From: Verrucomicrobiaceae bacterium
GTDB lineage: Bacteria > Verrucomicrobiota > Verrucomicrobiia > Verrucomicrobiales > Verrucomicrobiaceae
DNA length: 64,000 bases
Direction of reading: 5' to 3'
NCBI GenBank assembly: GCA_019694165.1
Contig: JAIBCL010000012.1
Location: 1-64,000 of the forward strand
The position numbers were made by a program, and so were the translations under genes. Positions 18,200-26,836 of this stretch are shown here, piece after piece (within the stretch, counting starts at the first letter, position 1; every line of letters begins with the position of its first letter). The notes under the pieces were generated by a model. It was not told the DNA's origin, did no database searches, and worked only from the letters and a program-made list of their open reading frames with translations.

Positions 18200-21103
18200 A
18201 TGAAACACCTCATCTCATTCTTCCTCCGTCGTTGCGCCGTGGCCGGGATCGTCGTCGCGGCTGTATTGTCCCCGCTGGCCGCGGCTCCGGTGCCGATGGC
18301 GTATGTCAAAGCGCCGAATCTCGACAACACGGATGCGTTTGGCTTCGCCGTCGCCATCTCGGGCAATACGATGGTGATCACCGCACCAAAGGAAGACGGC
18401 AGCGGTCCGGGTGTGAATCCGCCGGACGACGACCTGCTCGCGGACGCGGGCGCGGCCTATGTTTATGTGCGGAACATGAGCGGTGTGTGGACCTTCCAGG
18501 CTTACCTGAAGGCATCGAATCCAGGGGCGGGCGACTGGTTTGGCAGCTCGGTGGCGATCTCCGGGGACACCATCGTGGTGGGGGCGCATCTCGAAGACGG
18601 CGGAGGCACCGGCGTGAACCCGACCCCGGATGAAGCGTCGGCGGACGCGGGTGCGGCGTACGTCTTCACCCGGAGCGGCGGCACTTGGGTGCAGCAGGCG
18701 TGCTTGAAGGCATCGAACACCGGTGCCGGCGACATGTTCGGTCTCGCGGTGGCGATCTCGGGTGACACGATCGCGATCGGCGCAAAGGGTGAAGACGGCA
18801 GCGGCGGCGCGGTGAACGCACCGTCGGACGATCTGCTCGCGGATGCGGGGGCCGCCTATGTGTTTACGCGCAGCGGCGGAGCCTGGAGCCAGCAGGCGTA
18901 CTTGAAACCGGCGAATCGCGGCATCTTGGACAATTTCGGCACGGCAGTCGCGATCTCGGAGGACACGGTGGTCGTGGGCGCGCCGAATGAGGGAGGCAGC
19001 GGCACGGGCGTGAATCCGGCCTCGAACGAATCCGCAATCGGCGCGGGGGCTGCCTACGTGTTCACACGCAGCGGCGGCGCGTGGAGCCAGCAGGCGTACT
19101 TGAAGGCGTCGAACACAGGCGCGGGCGATGCATTTGGGACCACGGTCACGGTCTTCGGAGAGATGGTGGTGGCCGGTGCGCCCAATGAGGACAGCAGCGT
19201 GACGAGCGGCCCGCCGGACGAACTGGCGACGAGCGCGGGCGCGGTCTATGCCTTTCTGCGCAGCGGGTCCGTCTGGTCGGCTCATGCCACGCTGAAATCA
19301 CCGAGCCCGGGCGCGAACGACTTGTTTGGGAACTCACTGAGCTTGAGCGGCAGCGTGCTGGTGATCGGCACGCCCGGAGAGGACGGCAGCGGCACGGGTG
19401 TGAATCCCGCGGTGGATGAGGCCGCGAGTGGTGCGGGCGCGGCGTTTGTGTTTCGCCACACGGGACTGGTCTGGCAGGATGGTCACTACTTGAAGGCCTC
19501 GCAGGTCAGTCTGTTCGATGGCTTCGGCGGCTCGGTTGCCGCTTCGGGGGACACCGTCATCGTCGGTGCGCAGGCGGAGGACGGCAGCGGCACGGGTGTG
19601 AATCCGCCGGCCAATGAACTCGCCAGTGACGCAGGCGCGGCGTTTGTCTTCAGCGGCATCGATGTGCCGGAGATCACTGTCGCGGCGGGTGCCACGGAGA
19701 TTCCGAGCGGCGGCCTCCATGATACGGGTGACGTGGCGATGGGGACGCAGGTGGTGATCCCGCTGACCATCACCAATGAAGGCACGGTGCCGCTCACGAT
19801 CACGGGGTCGCCGTTGATCAAAGTCTCGGGCCCGCATGCCGCCGTCTTCACAGTCCTCGCGCCGATCTACTCCAGCATCCCGGCTTATCATCTCGTGTCT
19901 CCCGCTCCAGCCACGGACAGCCTGCTGGTGAGGTTCACGGCCAGCACGCCCGGCGTCAAAAACGCGCTGCTCACGATCTACAGCAACGACTCGAACGAGA
20001 ACGTCCATACCATCCAACTGCGCGCCAATGTCGTGCCGCCGGACGTCGAGGTGTCATCACAAGGCCTGCCCATCCTCGATGGCGGCAGCAAGCAGATCGA
20101 TCCAGCCGCGGTGGGCAGCCACTCCGATCTGATCTTCGACATCGCGAATCAGGGCGGCGCCACATTGTTCTTCACTGGCACGCCCGTGGTGAGCTTGAGC
20201 GGCCCGAATGCGGACCAGTTCTCCATCGTGCAGCAGCCTGCCGTGACCTCGCTGGACGCCGGCGGCGCGACGAGCTTCACCGTGCGTTTCAGTCCCACCG
20301 GCGGCGGATTGAAGAACGCGCTGCTCACCATCGCGAGCAACGATCCGGACGAGGCCGGCTACCACATCGGCATCTTCAGTGAAGCTCCGCCGCCCGCGAT
20401 GCAGATTACGCAGGCGGCACAGCCGGTCGGCACGAGTTTCGATTTCGGCGGCGTGCTGACTGCGAGCATCACGGACAGGACCTTCGTGATCAAGAACACG
20501 GGCGGTCTCACGCTGCAACTGACGGGCACGCCGCTGCTCGGCATCAGCGGTGCTGGCGCCGCCGCCTACAGTGTCGTGACGCCGCCCGCCGCGAGCATCG
20601 CCCCCGGGGTGAGCACCAGCTTCTTGCTGCGCTTCGCGCCCACATCCGGCGGGGCGAAAACCGCCGCGCTGGTGCTGCCATCGAACGCCGATGGCGACGG
20701 GCCGCGGACCATCGAACTCCACGGCACCTCGCTGAGCTTCACCGCCGACACGGATGGCGACGGATTGAACGACGGCTCGGAATTGCAGCTCGCGGTGCTC
20801 GGCTTTGACTGGAACACCAATCAGCCCGCGCTGGTGAGCGCGCTCTTCGCCAATGCGAACCCGGCGGGCCTCTACACGCTGCCGCAGATTCAGACCCTGA
20901 ACGCCGGCACGCCCTTGCTCGCGAAAAATCCGGCGACCGGCGAGTTCACACTGACGCTCGGCTTGGAAAAGAGCACCGACCTGACGACCTTCACCGCTCT
21001 GCCGATGACCGCGCCGCAGTGCGTGATCAACACGCAGGGCAGGCTGGAGTTCACGTTCACGGTCCCCGGCAATGCGGCATTCTTTCGCGTGCTGGCGCAG
21101 TAG
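18200..21103 (+). CDS. Secreted FG-GAP beta-propeller protein with choice-of-anchor domains
   Basis: The 967-residue protein has an N-terminal signal peptide (about 1-30, ending near LAAAP). It is followed by seven FG-GAP-like repeats to about residue 490. Each repeat has a unit like YLKASNTGAGDxFGxxVAISGDTxVVGAxxEDGSGTGVNP, and seven copies are enough for one closed integrin-like propeller. Three choice-of-anchor D/ASPM-SPD-2-Hydin-like beta domains follow (about 495-855), with repeats such as GGxKNALLTIxSND. A DTDGDGLNDG segment (about 851-860) leads to the C-terminus FFRVLAQ, a distant form of the tail found in its neighbours. Function is unknown; adhesion or Ca-stabilised surface binding is the reasonable inference. 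It converges on the DUF1501 gene 34 bases away. Confidence 0.8.
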   Translation: MKHLISFFLRRCAVAGIVVAAVLSPLAAAPVPMAYVKAPNLDNTDAFGFAVAISGNTMVITAPKEDGSGPGVNPPDDDLLADAGAAYVYVRNMSGVWTFQAYLKASNPGAGDWFGSSVAISGDTIVVGAHLEDGGGTGVNPTPDEASADAGAAYVFTRSGGTWVQQACLKASNTGAGDMFGLAVAISGDTIAIGAKGEDGSGGAVNAPSDDLLADAGAAYVFTRSGGAWSQQAYLKPANRGILDNFGTAVAISEDTVVVGAPNEGGSGTGVNPASNESAIGAGAAYVFTRSGGAWSQQAYLKASNTGAGDAFGTTVTVFGEMVVAGAPNEDSSVTSGPPDELATSAGAVYAFLRSGSVWSAHATLKSPSPGANDLFGNSLSLSGSVLVIGTPGEDGSGTGVNPAVDEAASGAGAAFVFRHTGLVWQDGHYLKASQVSLFDGFGGSVAASGDTVIVGAQAEDGSGTGVNPPANELASDAGAAFVFSGIDVPEITVAAGATEIPSGGLHDTGDVAMGTQVVIPLTITNEGTVPLTITGSPLIKVSGPHAAVFTVLAPIYSSIPAYHLVSPAPATDSLLVRFTASTPGVKNALLTIYSNDSNENVHTIQLRANVVPPDVEVSSQGLPILDGGSKQIDPAAVGSHSDLIFDIANQGGATLFFTGTPVVSLSGPNADQFSIVQQPAVTSLDAGGATSFTVRFSPTGGGLKNALLTIASNDPDEAGYHIGIFSEAPPPAMQITQAAQPVGTSFDFGGVLTASITDRTFVIKNTGGLTLQLTGTPLLGISGAGAAAYSVVTPPAASIAPGVSTSFLLRFAPTSGGAKTAALVLPSNADGDGPRTIELHGTSLSFTADTDGDGLNDGSELQLAVLGFDWNTNQPALVSALFANANPAGLYTLPQIQTLNAGTPLLAKNPATGEFTLTLGLEKSTDLTTFTALPMTAPQCVINTQGRLEFTFTVPGNAAFFRVLAQ

Positions 21104-21137
21104 CAGCATGCCCGCCGGAGAACGCGGCATCCGTTTC

Positions 21138-22526
21138 TCATGCGACGACCTGCGTGATGACGTCCCCGTACACGTCCGTCAGCCGGAAGTCGCGGCCGGC
21201 ATAGCGATACGTCAGGTGCTCGTGGTTCAACCCCATGAGATGGAGGATCGTGGCGTGCAGGTCATGGACGCTCACCGGATCATCCTGCGCGGCAAAGCCA
21301 AACTCGTCCGTGCTGCCGTGCACCGTGCCGCCTTTCACGCCGCCGCCGGCCATCCACATGCTGAAGCCGTAGTGATTGTGATCACGGCCGAGCTTCGACA
21401 TGCCGCCGCTCATTTCCACGCTGGGCGTGCGGCCAAATTCGCCACCCCAGATGACGAGCGTGTCCTCCAGCATGCCGCGCTGCTTGAGGTCGCCCAGCAG
21501 CGCCGCGATGGGCTGGTCGATCTGCGCGGCGAGCTTGCGATGGTTCTCCTCGATCTTGTCGTGATTGTCCCACGGCTGCCCCGCGCCATGCCAGAGCTGC
21601 ACCATGCGCACGCCGCGCTCCAGCAGCCGCCGGGCGATCAGCGTCTGCCGCCCATGCACGCCGCTGCCATAGAGGTCGCGGATGTGCGGCGGCTCGTGCG
21701 AGATGTCGAATGCATCCGCCGCCGCCGTCTGCATGCGGAATGCCAGCTCGAAGGATTCGATGCGCGCATCGAGCCGCGGATCGACCCGGCCCATGTGGTG
21801 CGCCTCATTGATGTGGCGCAGCAGCGCGAGCTGGCTGCGCTGCGTCTGCGTCGTCGCGTGCGGGCTGCGGATGTTCTCGATCAGCCGGTCCACCGTCGTG
21901 TGCTGAGAATCGACATACGTCCCTTGAAACGCGCCGGGCAGAAAGGCCGACTGCCAGTTCTCCGCGCTCTTGATCGGCATGCCGCCGGGGCACATCGCGA
22001 TGAAGCCCGGCAGGTTGTCGTTTTCGGCGCCCAGTCCGTACGTCAGCCACGCGCCGAGACTCGGGCGCGCCTGGATCGAGTCACCGCAATTCATGAGCAT
22101 CAGGGAGGGCTCGTGATTTGGCACCTGGGCCTGCATTGAGCGGATGACGGCGATGTCGTCGATGTAAGCCGCTGTTTTCGCGAACAGCTCGCTGACCTGG
22201 ATCCCGCTCTGGCCGTAGCGCCGGAACTTGAACGGGGATGGAAATGCTGCGCCCGTCTTCCGCTCGGTGATGCGGTGGTTCGGAAGCTGCCGCCCCGCGT
22301 ATTTCTCCAGCGCCGGTTTCGGGTCGAAGGTGTCCACATGCGAAGGGCCGCCGTTGAGGAAAAAATGGATCACGCGCTTTGCCTTCGGCGCAAAGTGAGA
22401 GCCCGTGCGCGCCGAGGGCGCCGCGCCGGACGCATCCTTCTCCGCCAGCAATCCCGCCAGCCCCATCATGCCGAAGCCCATGCCCGAGCGGCGGAGAAAA
22501 TCGCGACGTGAAACGGTGAATGACAT
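21138..22526 (-). CDS. DUF1501 protein with Tat signal
   Basis: The 462-residue protein begins with a twin-arginine signal (SRRDFLRRSG, Arg7-Arg8), so it is probably exported folded. It has the sulfatase/alkaline-phosphatase-like DUF1501 signatures: FFLNGGPSHVDTFDPKP, GEFGRTP near the C-terminal third, GRDHNHYGF and HDLHATILHLMGLNHE. In planctomycetes and verrucomicrobia this subtype is usually paired with a DUF1549/DUF1553 cytochrome-like protein, but no such gene is next to it here. It diverges from the SHD1 protein gene with 113 bases between starts. The biochemical role of DUF1501 is not established; the Asp/His-rich metal-binding motifs suggest a phosphatase- or sulfatase-like fold. Confidence 0.88.
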   Translation of the reverse strand: MSFTVSRRDFLRRSGMGFGMMGLAGLLAEKDASGAAPSARTGSHFAPKAKRVIHFFLNGGPSHVDTFDPKPALEKYAGRQLPNHRITERKTGAAFPSPFKFRRYGQSGIQVSELFAKTAAYIDDIAVIRSMQAQVPNHEPSLMLMNCGDSIQARPSLGAWLTYGLGAENDNLPGFIAMCPGGMPIKSAENWQSAFLPGAFQGTYVDSQHTTVDRLIENIRSPHATTQTQRSQLALLRHINEAHHMGRVDPRLDARIESFELAFRMQTAAADAFDISHEPPHIRDLYGSGVHGRQTLIARRLLERGVRMVQLWHGAGQPWDNHDKIEENHRKLAAQIDQPIAALLGDLKQRGMLEDTLVIWGGEFGRTPSVEMSGGMSKLGRDHNHYGFSMWMAGGGVKGGTVHGSTDEFGFAAQDDPVSVHDLHATILHLMGLNHEHLTYRYAGRDFRLTDVYGDVITQVVA

Positions 22527-22639
22527 GGCGAAAAGGAGCGGGCGGACTGCCGCACCCTCAGATTACGCCGTCATGGCGCACGGACTTCCGCGCCATTTGC
22601 GGATTGACGTTCTCCGTCTGGTTTCCTACGCTCGCGGGC

Positions 22640-24070
22640 ATGAGACGGTGGATCGCGATGCTCGCCTGGCTGCTGCTCGCAGGCGCATCATCGTCCGCGC
22701 GCGAGTGGCGCAGCGCCGACGGCGCACGCACGCTCGAAGCGCGCTTCGTGGCATTGAAGGGGGGTCAGTTGTCGCTCGGCAGCGCGGATGGGAGGCCGCG
22801 GGTTTTCCCGCTCGCGGCATTTTCCGCAGCGGATCAGAAATTCGCGGCCAACGCACAGGCCATCGCCGATGCGGCGGTGAAGTGGGGGCCGCAGTCGCTT
22901 GAGATCTCCCAGGTCGTCGAAGGCGGCTGCATCTGCCGCCTCGCGTTGCCGCCGGCGAACGGCGCGCCGGCGCTGTTCAGCGGCGAGATGTTCTTCCTCA
23001 CCGGCGGAGAGGCGGCGAAGGCGGACCAGGGAGCGCAGATCAAGGGCAGGCTGCTTTTCGGGGCCGGCGGCCGCATGTATCACCCGCTGAAAGGCGGGCC
23101 ATCGCTCATCCGCGCGTTTGCACTTGATGCGGAAGAGGCGACGCAGGTTTGGATGGACACCGTCGGCACCTCGAACGGTGACGTCTCGAAACAGTCTCCG
23201 TCCGTGATGGAGCCTGCGATCGAGATCGTGACTACGCGCGGCATTGGCATCGCTGTCGGCAAGAGTGGCTTGTTCGTCATTGACGCCTCGATGACGAAGG
23301 ATGCCGGCCTGCTGGTGGTGCATCGCGATGGTGAGGACCATCCGGCAAAGGTGGTGAAGGCGGATGAGAAACTCGGCGTGGCCGTGGTGTCGTGTGTGCT
23401 GCCGGTGGAGCCGGCGCGCATCGGATCGAAGAAGCCCGCGGGTCTCGGTCAGAGCGTCTACGCGGTCTGTGCCGCTCTGAACAACACGAAGCGCGCGCTC
23501 GCCGGCTCCCCGACGGTCTCTCGCGGCGTGGTAAGCCGCATCACCGATGCACAGGCATCTGCATTCGAGCACGACGCCACCGTGGCTGCGGACAGCCTGG
23601 GCGGATTTATCGTGGGCTTGAAGGGCGAGGCACTCGGCGTCTTCTTCACGAGCCAGACCACCTCGCGTGCGCTCACGTCGAAAAAGTCCAAACCTGCCGG
23701 CGCGGCCGGCGCCGACGCGTTCGGAAAAAGCATCGGCACCGCGGCCCTGGCTGCCTTTCTAGACGGCGTGCCCGGAGCCGGCGCCTTGCGCACTTCGCCG
23801 ACCGAAACCGACATAGGAGTGGCGGCCAAGGAACTCATGAAGGGCGTCGTGCTTGTATCGGTCACTCGCGATGTGGCAAAACCACGCGTGATCGCAGCCG
23901 GCAGGACAAAGTCGAAGGCCACACCTGCCGCTGCCACCACCGGTGGAACTGCCGCTGGATGGAGCCTCAGCAAGTCCGGTACGCGCCACAACTCGACGTG
24001 CCGCTTTTACGACGCCTCCGCGCCCTGTGCCGCCACGGACGGCAAGCCGTGCAAAGCCTGCGGCGGCTGA
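22640..24070 (+). CDS. SHD1-domain secreted protein with degenerate trypsin-like domain and Cys-rich tail
   Basis: The chosen start gives 476 residues with a good signal peptide (MRRWIAMLAWLLLAG, cleavage near 20); an in-frame Met 40 codons upstream would bury it. Residues about 21-70 match the SHD1 domain (EWRSADG, then LxLGSADGRxRVFPLxxFSxAD). Residues about 190-340 follow the layout of an HtrA/trypsin domain, but the catalytic positions are replaced: DASM at 215-218 in place of the THVV-type motif, DEKLGVAVV at 242-250 without the usual Asp, and DSLGGFIVG at 318-326 in place of NSGGP. The C-terminus is Cys-rich (NSTCRFY to KPCKACGG), a likely small metal-binding or disulfide motif. It is probably a pseudoprotease with a binding role. 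Confidence 0.72.
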   Translation: MRRWIAMLAWLLLAGASSSAREWRSADGARTLEARFVALKGGQLSLGSADGRPRVFPLAAFSAADQKFAANAQAIADAAVKWGPQSLEISQVVEGGCICRLALPPANGAPALFSGEMFFLTGGEAAKADQGAQIKGRLLFGAGGRMYHPLKGGPSLIRAFALDAEEATQVWMDTVGTSNGDVSKQSPSVMEPAIEIVTTRGIGIAVGKSGLFVIDASMTKDAGLLVVHRDGEDHPAKVVKADEKLGVAVVSCVLPVEPARIGSKKPAGLGQSVYAVCAALNNTKRALAGSPTVSRGVVSRITDAQASAFEHDATVAADSLGGFIVGLKGEALGVFFTSQTTSRALTSKKSKPAGAAGADAFGKSIGTAALAAFLDGVPGAGALRTSPTETDIGVAAKELMKGVVLVSVTRDVAKPRVIAAGRTKSKATPAAATTGGTAAGWSLSKSGTRHNSTCRFYDASAPCAATDGKPCKACGG

Positions 24071-24092
24071 TGATCTTTGCCCGACGGCGGCC

Positions 24093-25034
24093 TCATGGAC
24101 CGGCGAGGTGCTTCACAAAGAATTCGATCATCTCCTGGTTCGGGTCGGTCTTCTCGTCGGCGTGGCGGATCGTGCATTCGATGCCGAGCTTGTCCATCTG
24201 CTCCTTGAGCTTGAGGCCGAAGTTGATGTGGTGAATGCCGGCGCCCGGCTTCGCATCCGGCGGCAGCGGGCCGCGCGGCTCGTTGTAGAAAGCGAACACG
24301 GGCGGATCATCCTTCGAGAGATAATTGATCGCTGACGCCCTGCGGAACATTTCCCGCGCGGCAGGCGTGTCGTACTGCTCCGACTTCAATCCGTAAAAGC
24401 CCTCGAACGCCGGATGCTTCGCCGCGGCCTCGCCGACCCATTCCTTGATCACGAAGGGATCATACGTGCTCTGCGCGCCGAAGACGGCCATGCAGCGCAG
24501 CCGCGTGGACTCGCGCTGCACGGGGTCCGAATTCTCCAGGTCGGCCATGTCATCATGAAAGCCGATCCACAGCGATGTGCCCGCGCCCGCCGAGCCGCCG
24601 GTCGCGCCGACGCGCTTCGGGTCGAGGTTCCACTCCTTCGCGTGAAGCCGCGCATACTGAATCGAGCGCGCGGAGTCCAGATAATGCGCGGGGAACGTGA
24701 CCTCGGGTGAGAAGCGGTAATTGATCGCCATCACGGAGATGCCCTTTGCCGTCAGCCCCGAGATGAGCGCGGCGCTCACGGATTCCTTGCTGCCAGCGCG
24801 GAAACCACCGCCGTGGATGTACACCACGAGAGGCGCGGGCTTGTCCGACTTCGCCTTCCACAAGTCGAGCACGTTCCGCTCGTGCGGGCCGTAGTGCTCG
24901 TTCGCGATGTCCGGCGCGATCTTCCCGCCGCGAGTGTCGCGCAGCGGATTCTTCTGCTGCGCCTGCGCACCGGACGGGAAAAGCAGCGCGGAGAGCACCG
25001 CGAGGCAGGAGATGAGGAGAGTGTTCGGTTTCAT
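24093..25034 (-). CDS. Secreted alpha/beta hydrolase (esterase-lipase/BD-FAE-like)
   Basis: The Met at [20 protein letters not shown] starts a clear signal peptide (cleavage near AQAQ, residue 25) and gives 313 residues; the in-frame upstream extension is unconserved in character. It has the hormone-sensitive-lipase type oxyanion motif HGGGFRAG (74-81) and the nucleophile elbow GGSAGAG with Ser148. The acid is unclear because the usual Asp region reads FAFYNEPRG; a His is available near the C-terminus (IRHADEKT). It probably de-esterifies polysaccharides or small acyl compounds outside the cytoplasm. It lies 89 bases downstream of the M81 gene on the same strand, so co-transcription is possible. 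Confidence 0.82.
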   Translation of the reverse strand: MKPNTLLISCLAVLSALLFPSGAQAQQKNPLRDTRGGKIAPDIANEHYGPHERNVLDLWKAKSDKPAPLVVYIHGGGFRAGSKESVSAALISGLTAKGISVMAINYRFSPEVTFPAHYLDSARSIQYARLHAKEWNLDPKRVGATGGSAGAGTSLWIGFHDDMADLENSDPVQRESTRLRCMAVFGAQSTYDPFVIKEWVGEAAAKHPAFEGFYGLKSEQYDTPAAREMFRRASAINYLSKDDPPVFAFYNEPRGPLPPDAKPGAGIHHINFGLKLKEQMDKLGIECTIRHADEKTDPNQEMIEFFVKHLAGP

Positions 25035-25123
25035 GGCGAGAGTCGTTGAGCGTCTAACGCGGCAGCCCGCGAGAAGCTGTCGCCAGACCACTTCGTTCAT
25101 CGAGTCCGTACCCGCCCGAAACC

Positions 25124-26602
25124 TCAATCCAGCGGATACACCGGCCGCTTGATCTTCTTGAAGGGCAGTGACTTCAAGTTGCTGCTGCACGGTCCGGGCG
25201 TGTCCACCCAGATCATGCGCGAGGCGATCTTGTCGTAGGCGCGGCGGTGCGCCACGGCCGCCTTGACGCCGATGACGGAAAACTTCGACGGCTCCAGTCC
25301 CTGGCTGTGCCACTGGCCGAGATCGAAAGGCGGCGTCTTCCGGGAGGTGAGCAGGATGGTCACTCCGGCGTGTTTCACCACCGCGCACGGCCCCATGTCG
25401 AACTGATCACCGTTCATCGAGGCCAGATGGCTGTTCTTGTCTTCGAGATCGAAGAGGCCGCTCCAGTGGGAAACCAGCTCCACCTCGATGATCACCGGCC
25501 CCTTGTCGAGCCTGCTGCCTTTTCCGCCGACGGGCAGCCACACCACCTCGCCGCGCTTCACCGTCCTGAGCCGCTCCACGGCCGGCGCATCGTTGATGCA
25601 CACGGCGGCATTCGGGATTTTGTGCTCGATCAGCGCGCGGAGGATGCCGGTGCCGTCGCCCGGCGCGCCGCCGCCGATGTTGTCCGACGGCTCCACCAGC
25701 ACCGTGAGGCCCGGCGGCGGCGGGTCGATGGTCCTGATCACTTCTTCGACCGGCGCATCCAGCACATTGCCCGCTTCCTTTTGCTCGATGGCGAGATCAC
25801 ACAACGCCTTCAGCGCCGTCTCCGCCGCCGCCTCGGATCCGGTGGTGGCGATGACGAAGCTCACACCAGTGTCCGCTGTGTCGGCGAAGGAAAACCCCGC
25901 GACCACATTGACCGCCCAGAAGGGTTCGTTCTGTTTTTCAAACTCACGCGCCAGATTCTCCAGCGCGCACATCGGTCCGCTGGCCGTGCCTGTGCCGGTG
26001 GGCGGCCACATCAATGGCGGATGCCGCCACACCATGCGCGGCACTTTTCCCGTCTCGAGGCAGCGCTTCAGCAGGCGCGCGGCGATCAGACCCGCCTCGC
26101 GCGCGTCCGTGTGCGGATTCTCGCGGTAGGCCACGAGGCAGTCGGCACCCTCCGCCATCCGCCTGGTGAAATTTGCATGCAGATCAAAGACGCCGAAGAC
26201 CGGCACAGACGCCGTGCCGTGCAGCCCGCGGATGCGCTCCAGCAGCTCGCCTTCCACGTCGTCGAACGACTGCGAGACCATCGCACCATGCAGCACGAGA
26301 TAGATCGCGTCCACGCCCGTGCCCAGCGCCTCGGCAGAGCGCGCTTTGAACTCCGACCAGAATTGCTCGATCACGACGTCCTCCACCAGGGCGCCGGGCG
26401 TCGCCCGGTAATCCACGAGCGGGATCATCTCCCACTCCGCTTCGTCGGCAAACTCCAGCACGCCGCCAAGCGGAGACGCATCGCCCTTGCAAGCAAGCAT
26501 CTCGTCTCCCCGGCGGATGGCGAAGTCGGCCATTCCCGTGGTGCCTTCGAGGAACGTGTGCGTCTCGTGGAAGATGCCGGCGATGAGGATGCGCTTTTTC
26601 AT
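25124..26602 (-). CDS. M81 family metallopeptidase-like protein (MlrC-like)
   Basis: This 492-residue protein resembles the microcystinase MlrC/M81 family in both its N-terminal (DUF1485) and C-terminal parts. Visible motifs are GIFHETHTF at 9-17 with putative metal ligands, [29 protein letters not shown] and [15 protein letters not shown], and in the second half [18 protein letters not shown]. The start at [11 protein letters not shown] is preferred because the Rossmann-like first strand begins there. The known relative MlrC opens linearised microcystin, but most M81 proteins have no known substrate, so a hydrolase on peptides or amides is as far as the sequence goes. No signal peptide is present. 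Confidence 0.85.
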   Translation of the reverse strand: MKKRILIAGIFHETHTFLEGTTGMADFAIRRGDEMLACKGDASPLGGVLEFADEAEWEMIPLVDYRATPGALVEDVVIEQFWSEFKARSAEALGTGVDAIYLVLHGAMVSQSFDDVEGELLERIRGLHGTASVPVFGVFDLHANFTRRMAEGADCLVAYRENPHTDAREAGLIAARLLKRCLETGKVPRMVWRHPPLMWPPTGTGTASGPMCALENLAREFEKQNEPFWAVNVVAGFSFADTADTGVSFVIATTGSEAAAETALKALCDLAIEQKEAGNVLDAPVEEVIRTIDPPPPGLTVLVEPSDNIGGGAPGDGTGILRALIEHKIPNAAVCINDAPAVERLRTVKRGEVVWLPVGGKGSRLDKGPVIIEVELVSHWSGLFDLEDKNSHLASMNGDQFDMGPCAVVKHAGVTILLTSRKTPPFDLGQWHSQGLEPSKFSVIGVKAAVAHRRAYDKIASRMIWVDTPGPCSSNLKSLPFKKIKRPVYPLD

Positions 26603-26836
26603 GGAGTGACGATGCCGCGTGGCGGAAGTGAAGGCGCGGACTCTTCCTGTGGCCGATGAAAGTGGCAATCAAAACTGCGGGAGATGCCGGGCGGAGCCAA
26701 AAGCCAAAACGACCGGCCATGGAATACGCGAAACGCACGGAAAACGAAGACGGCCGACCACGCGGCCAAGACGCATGATGAGTGGAATTCGGCGGAGAGC
26801 ATTGGCGAGGACGAGGCAGGCAGCAGACACGACGGC

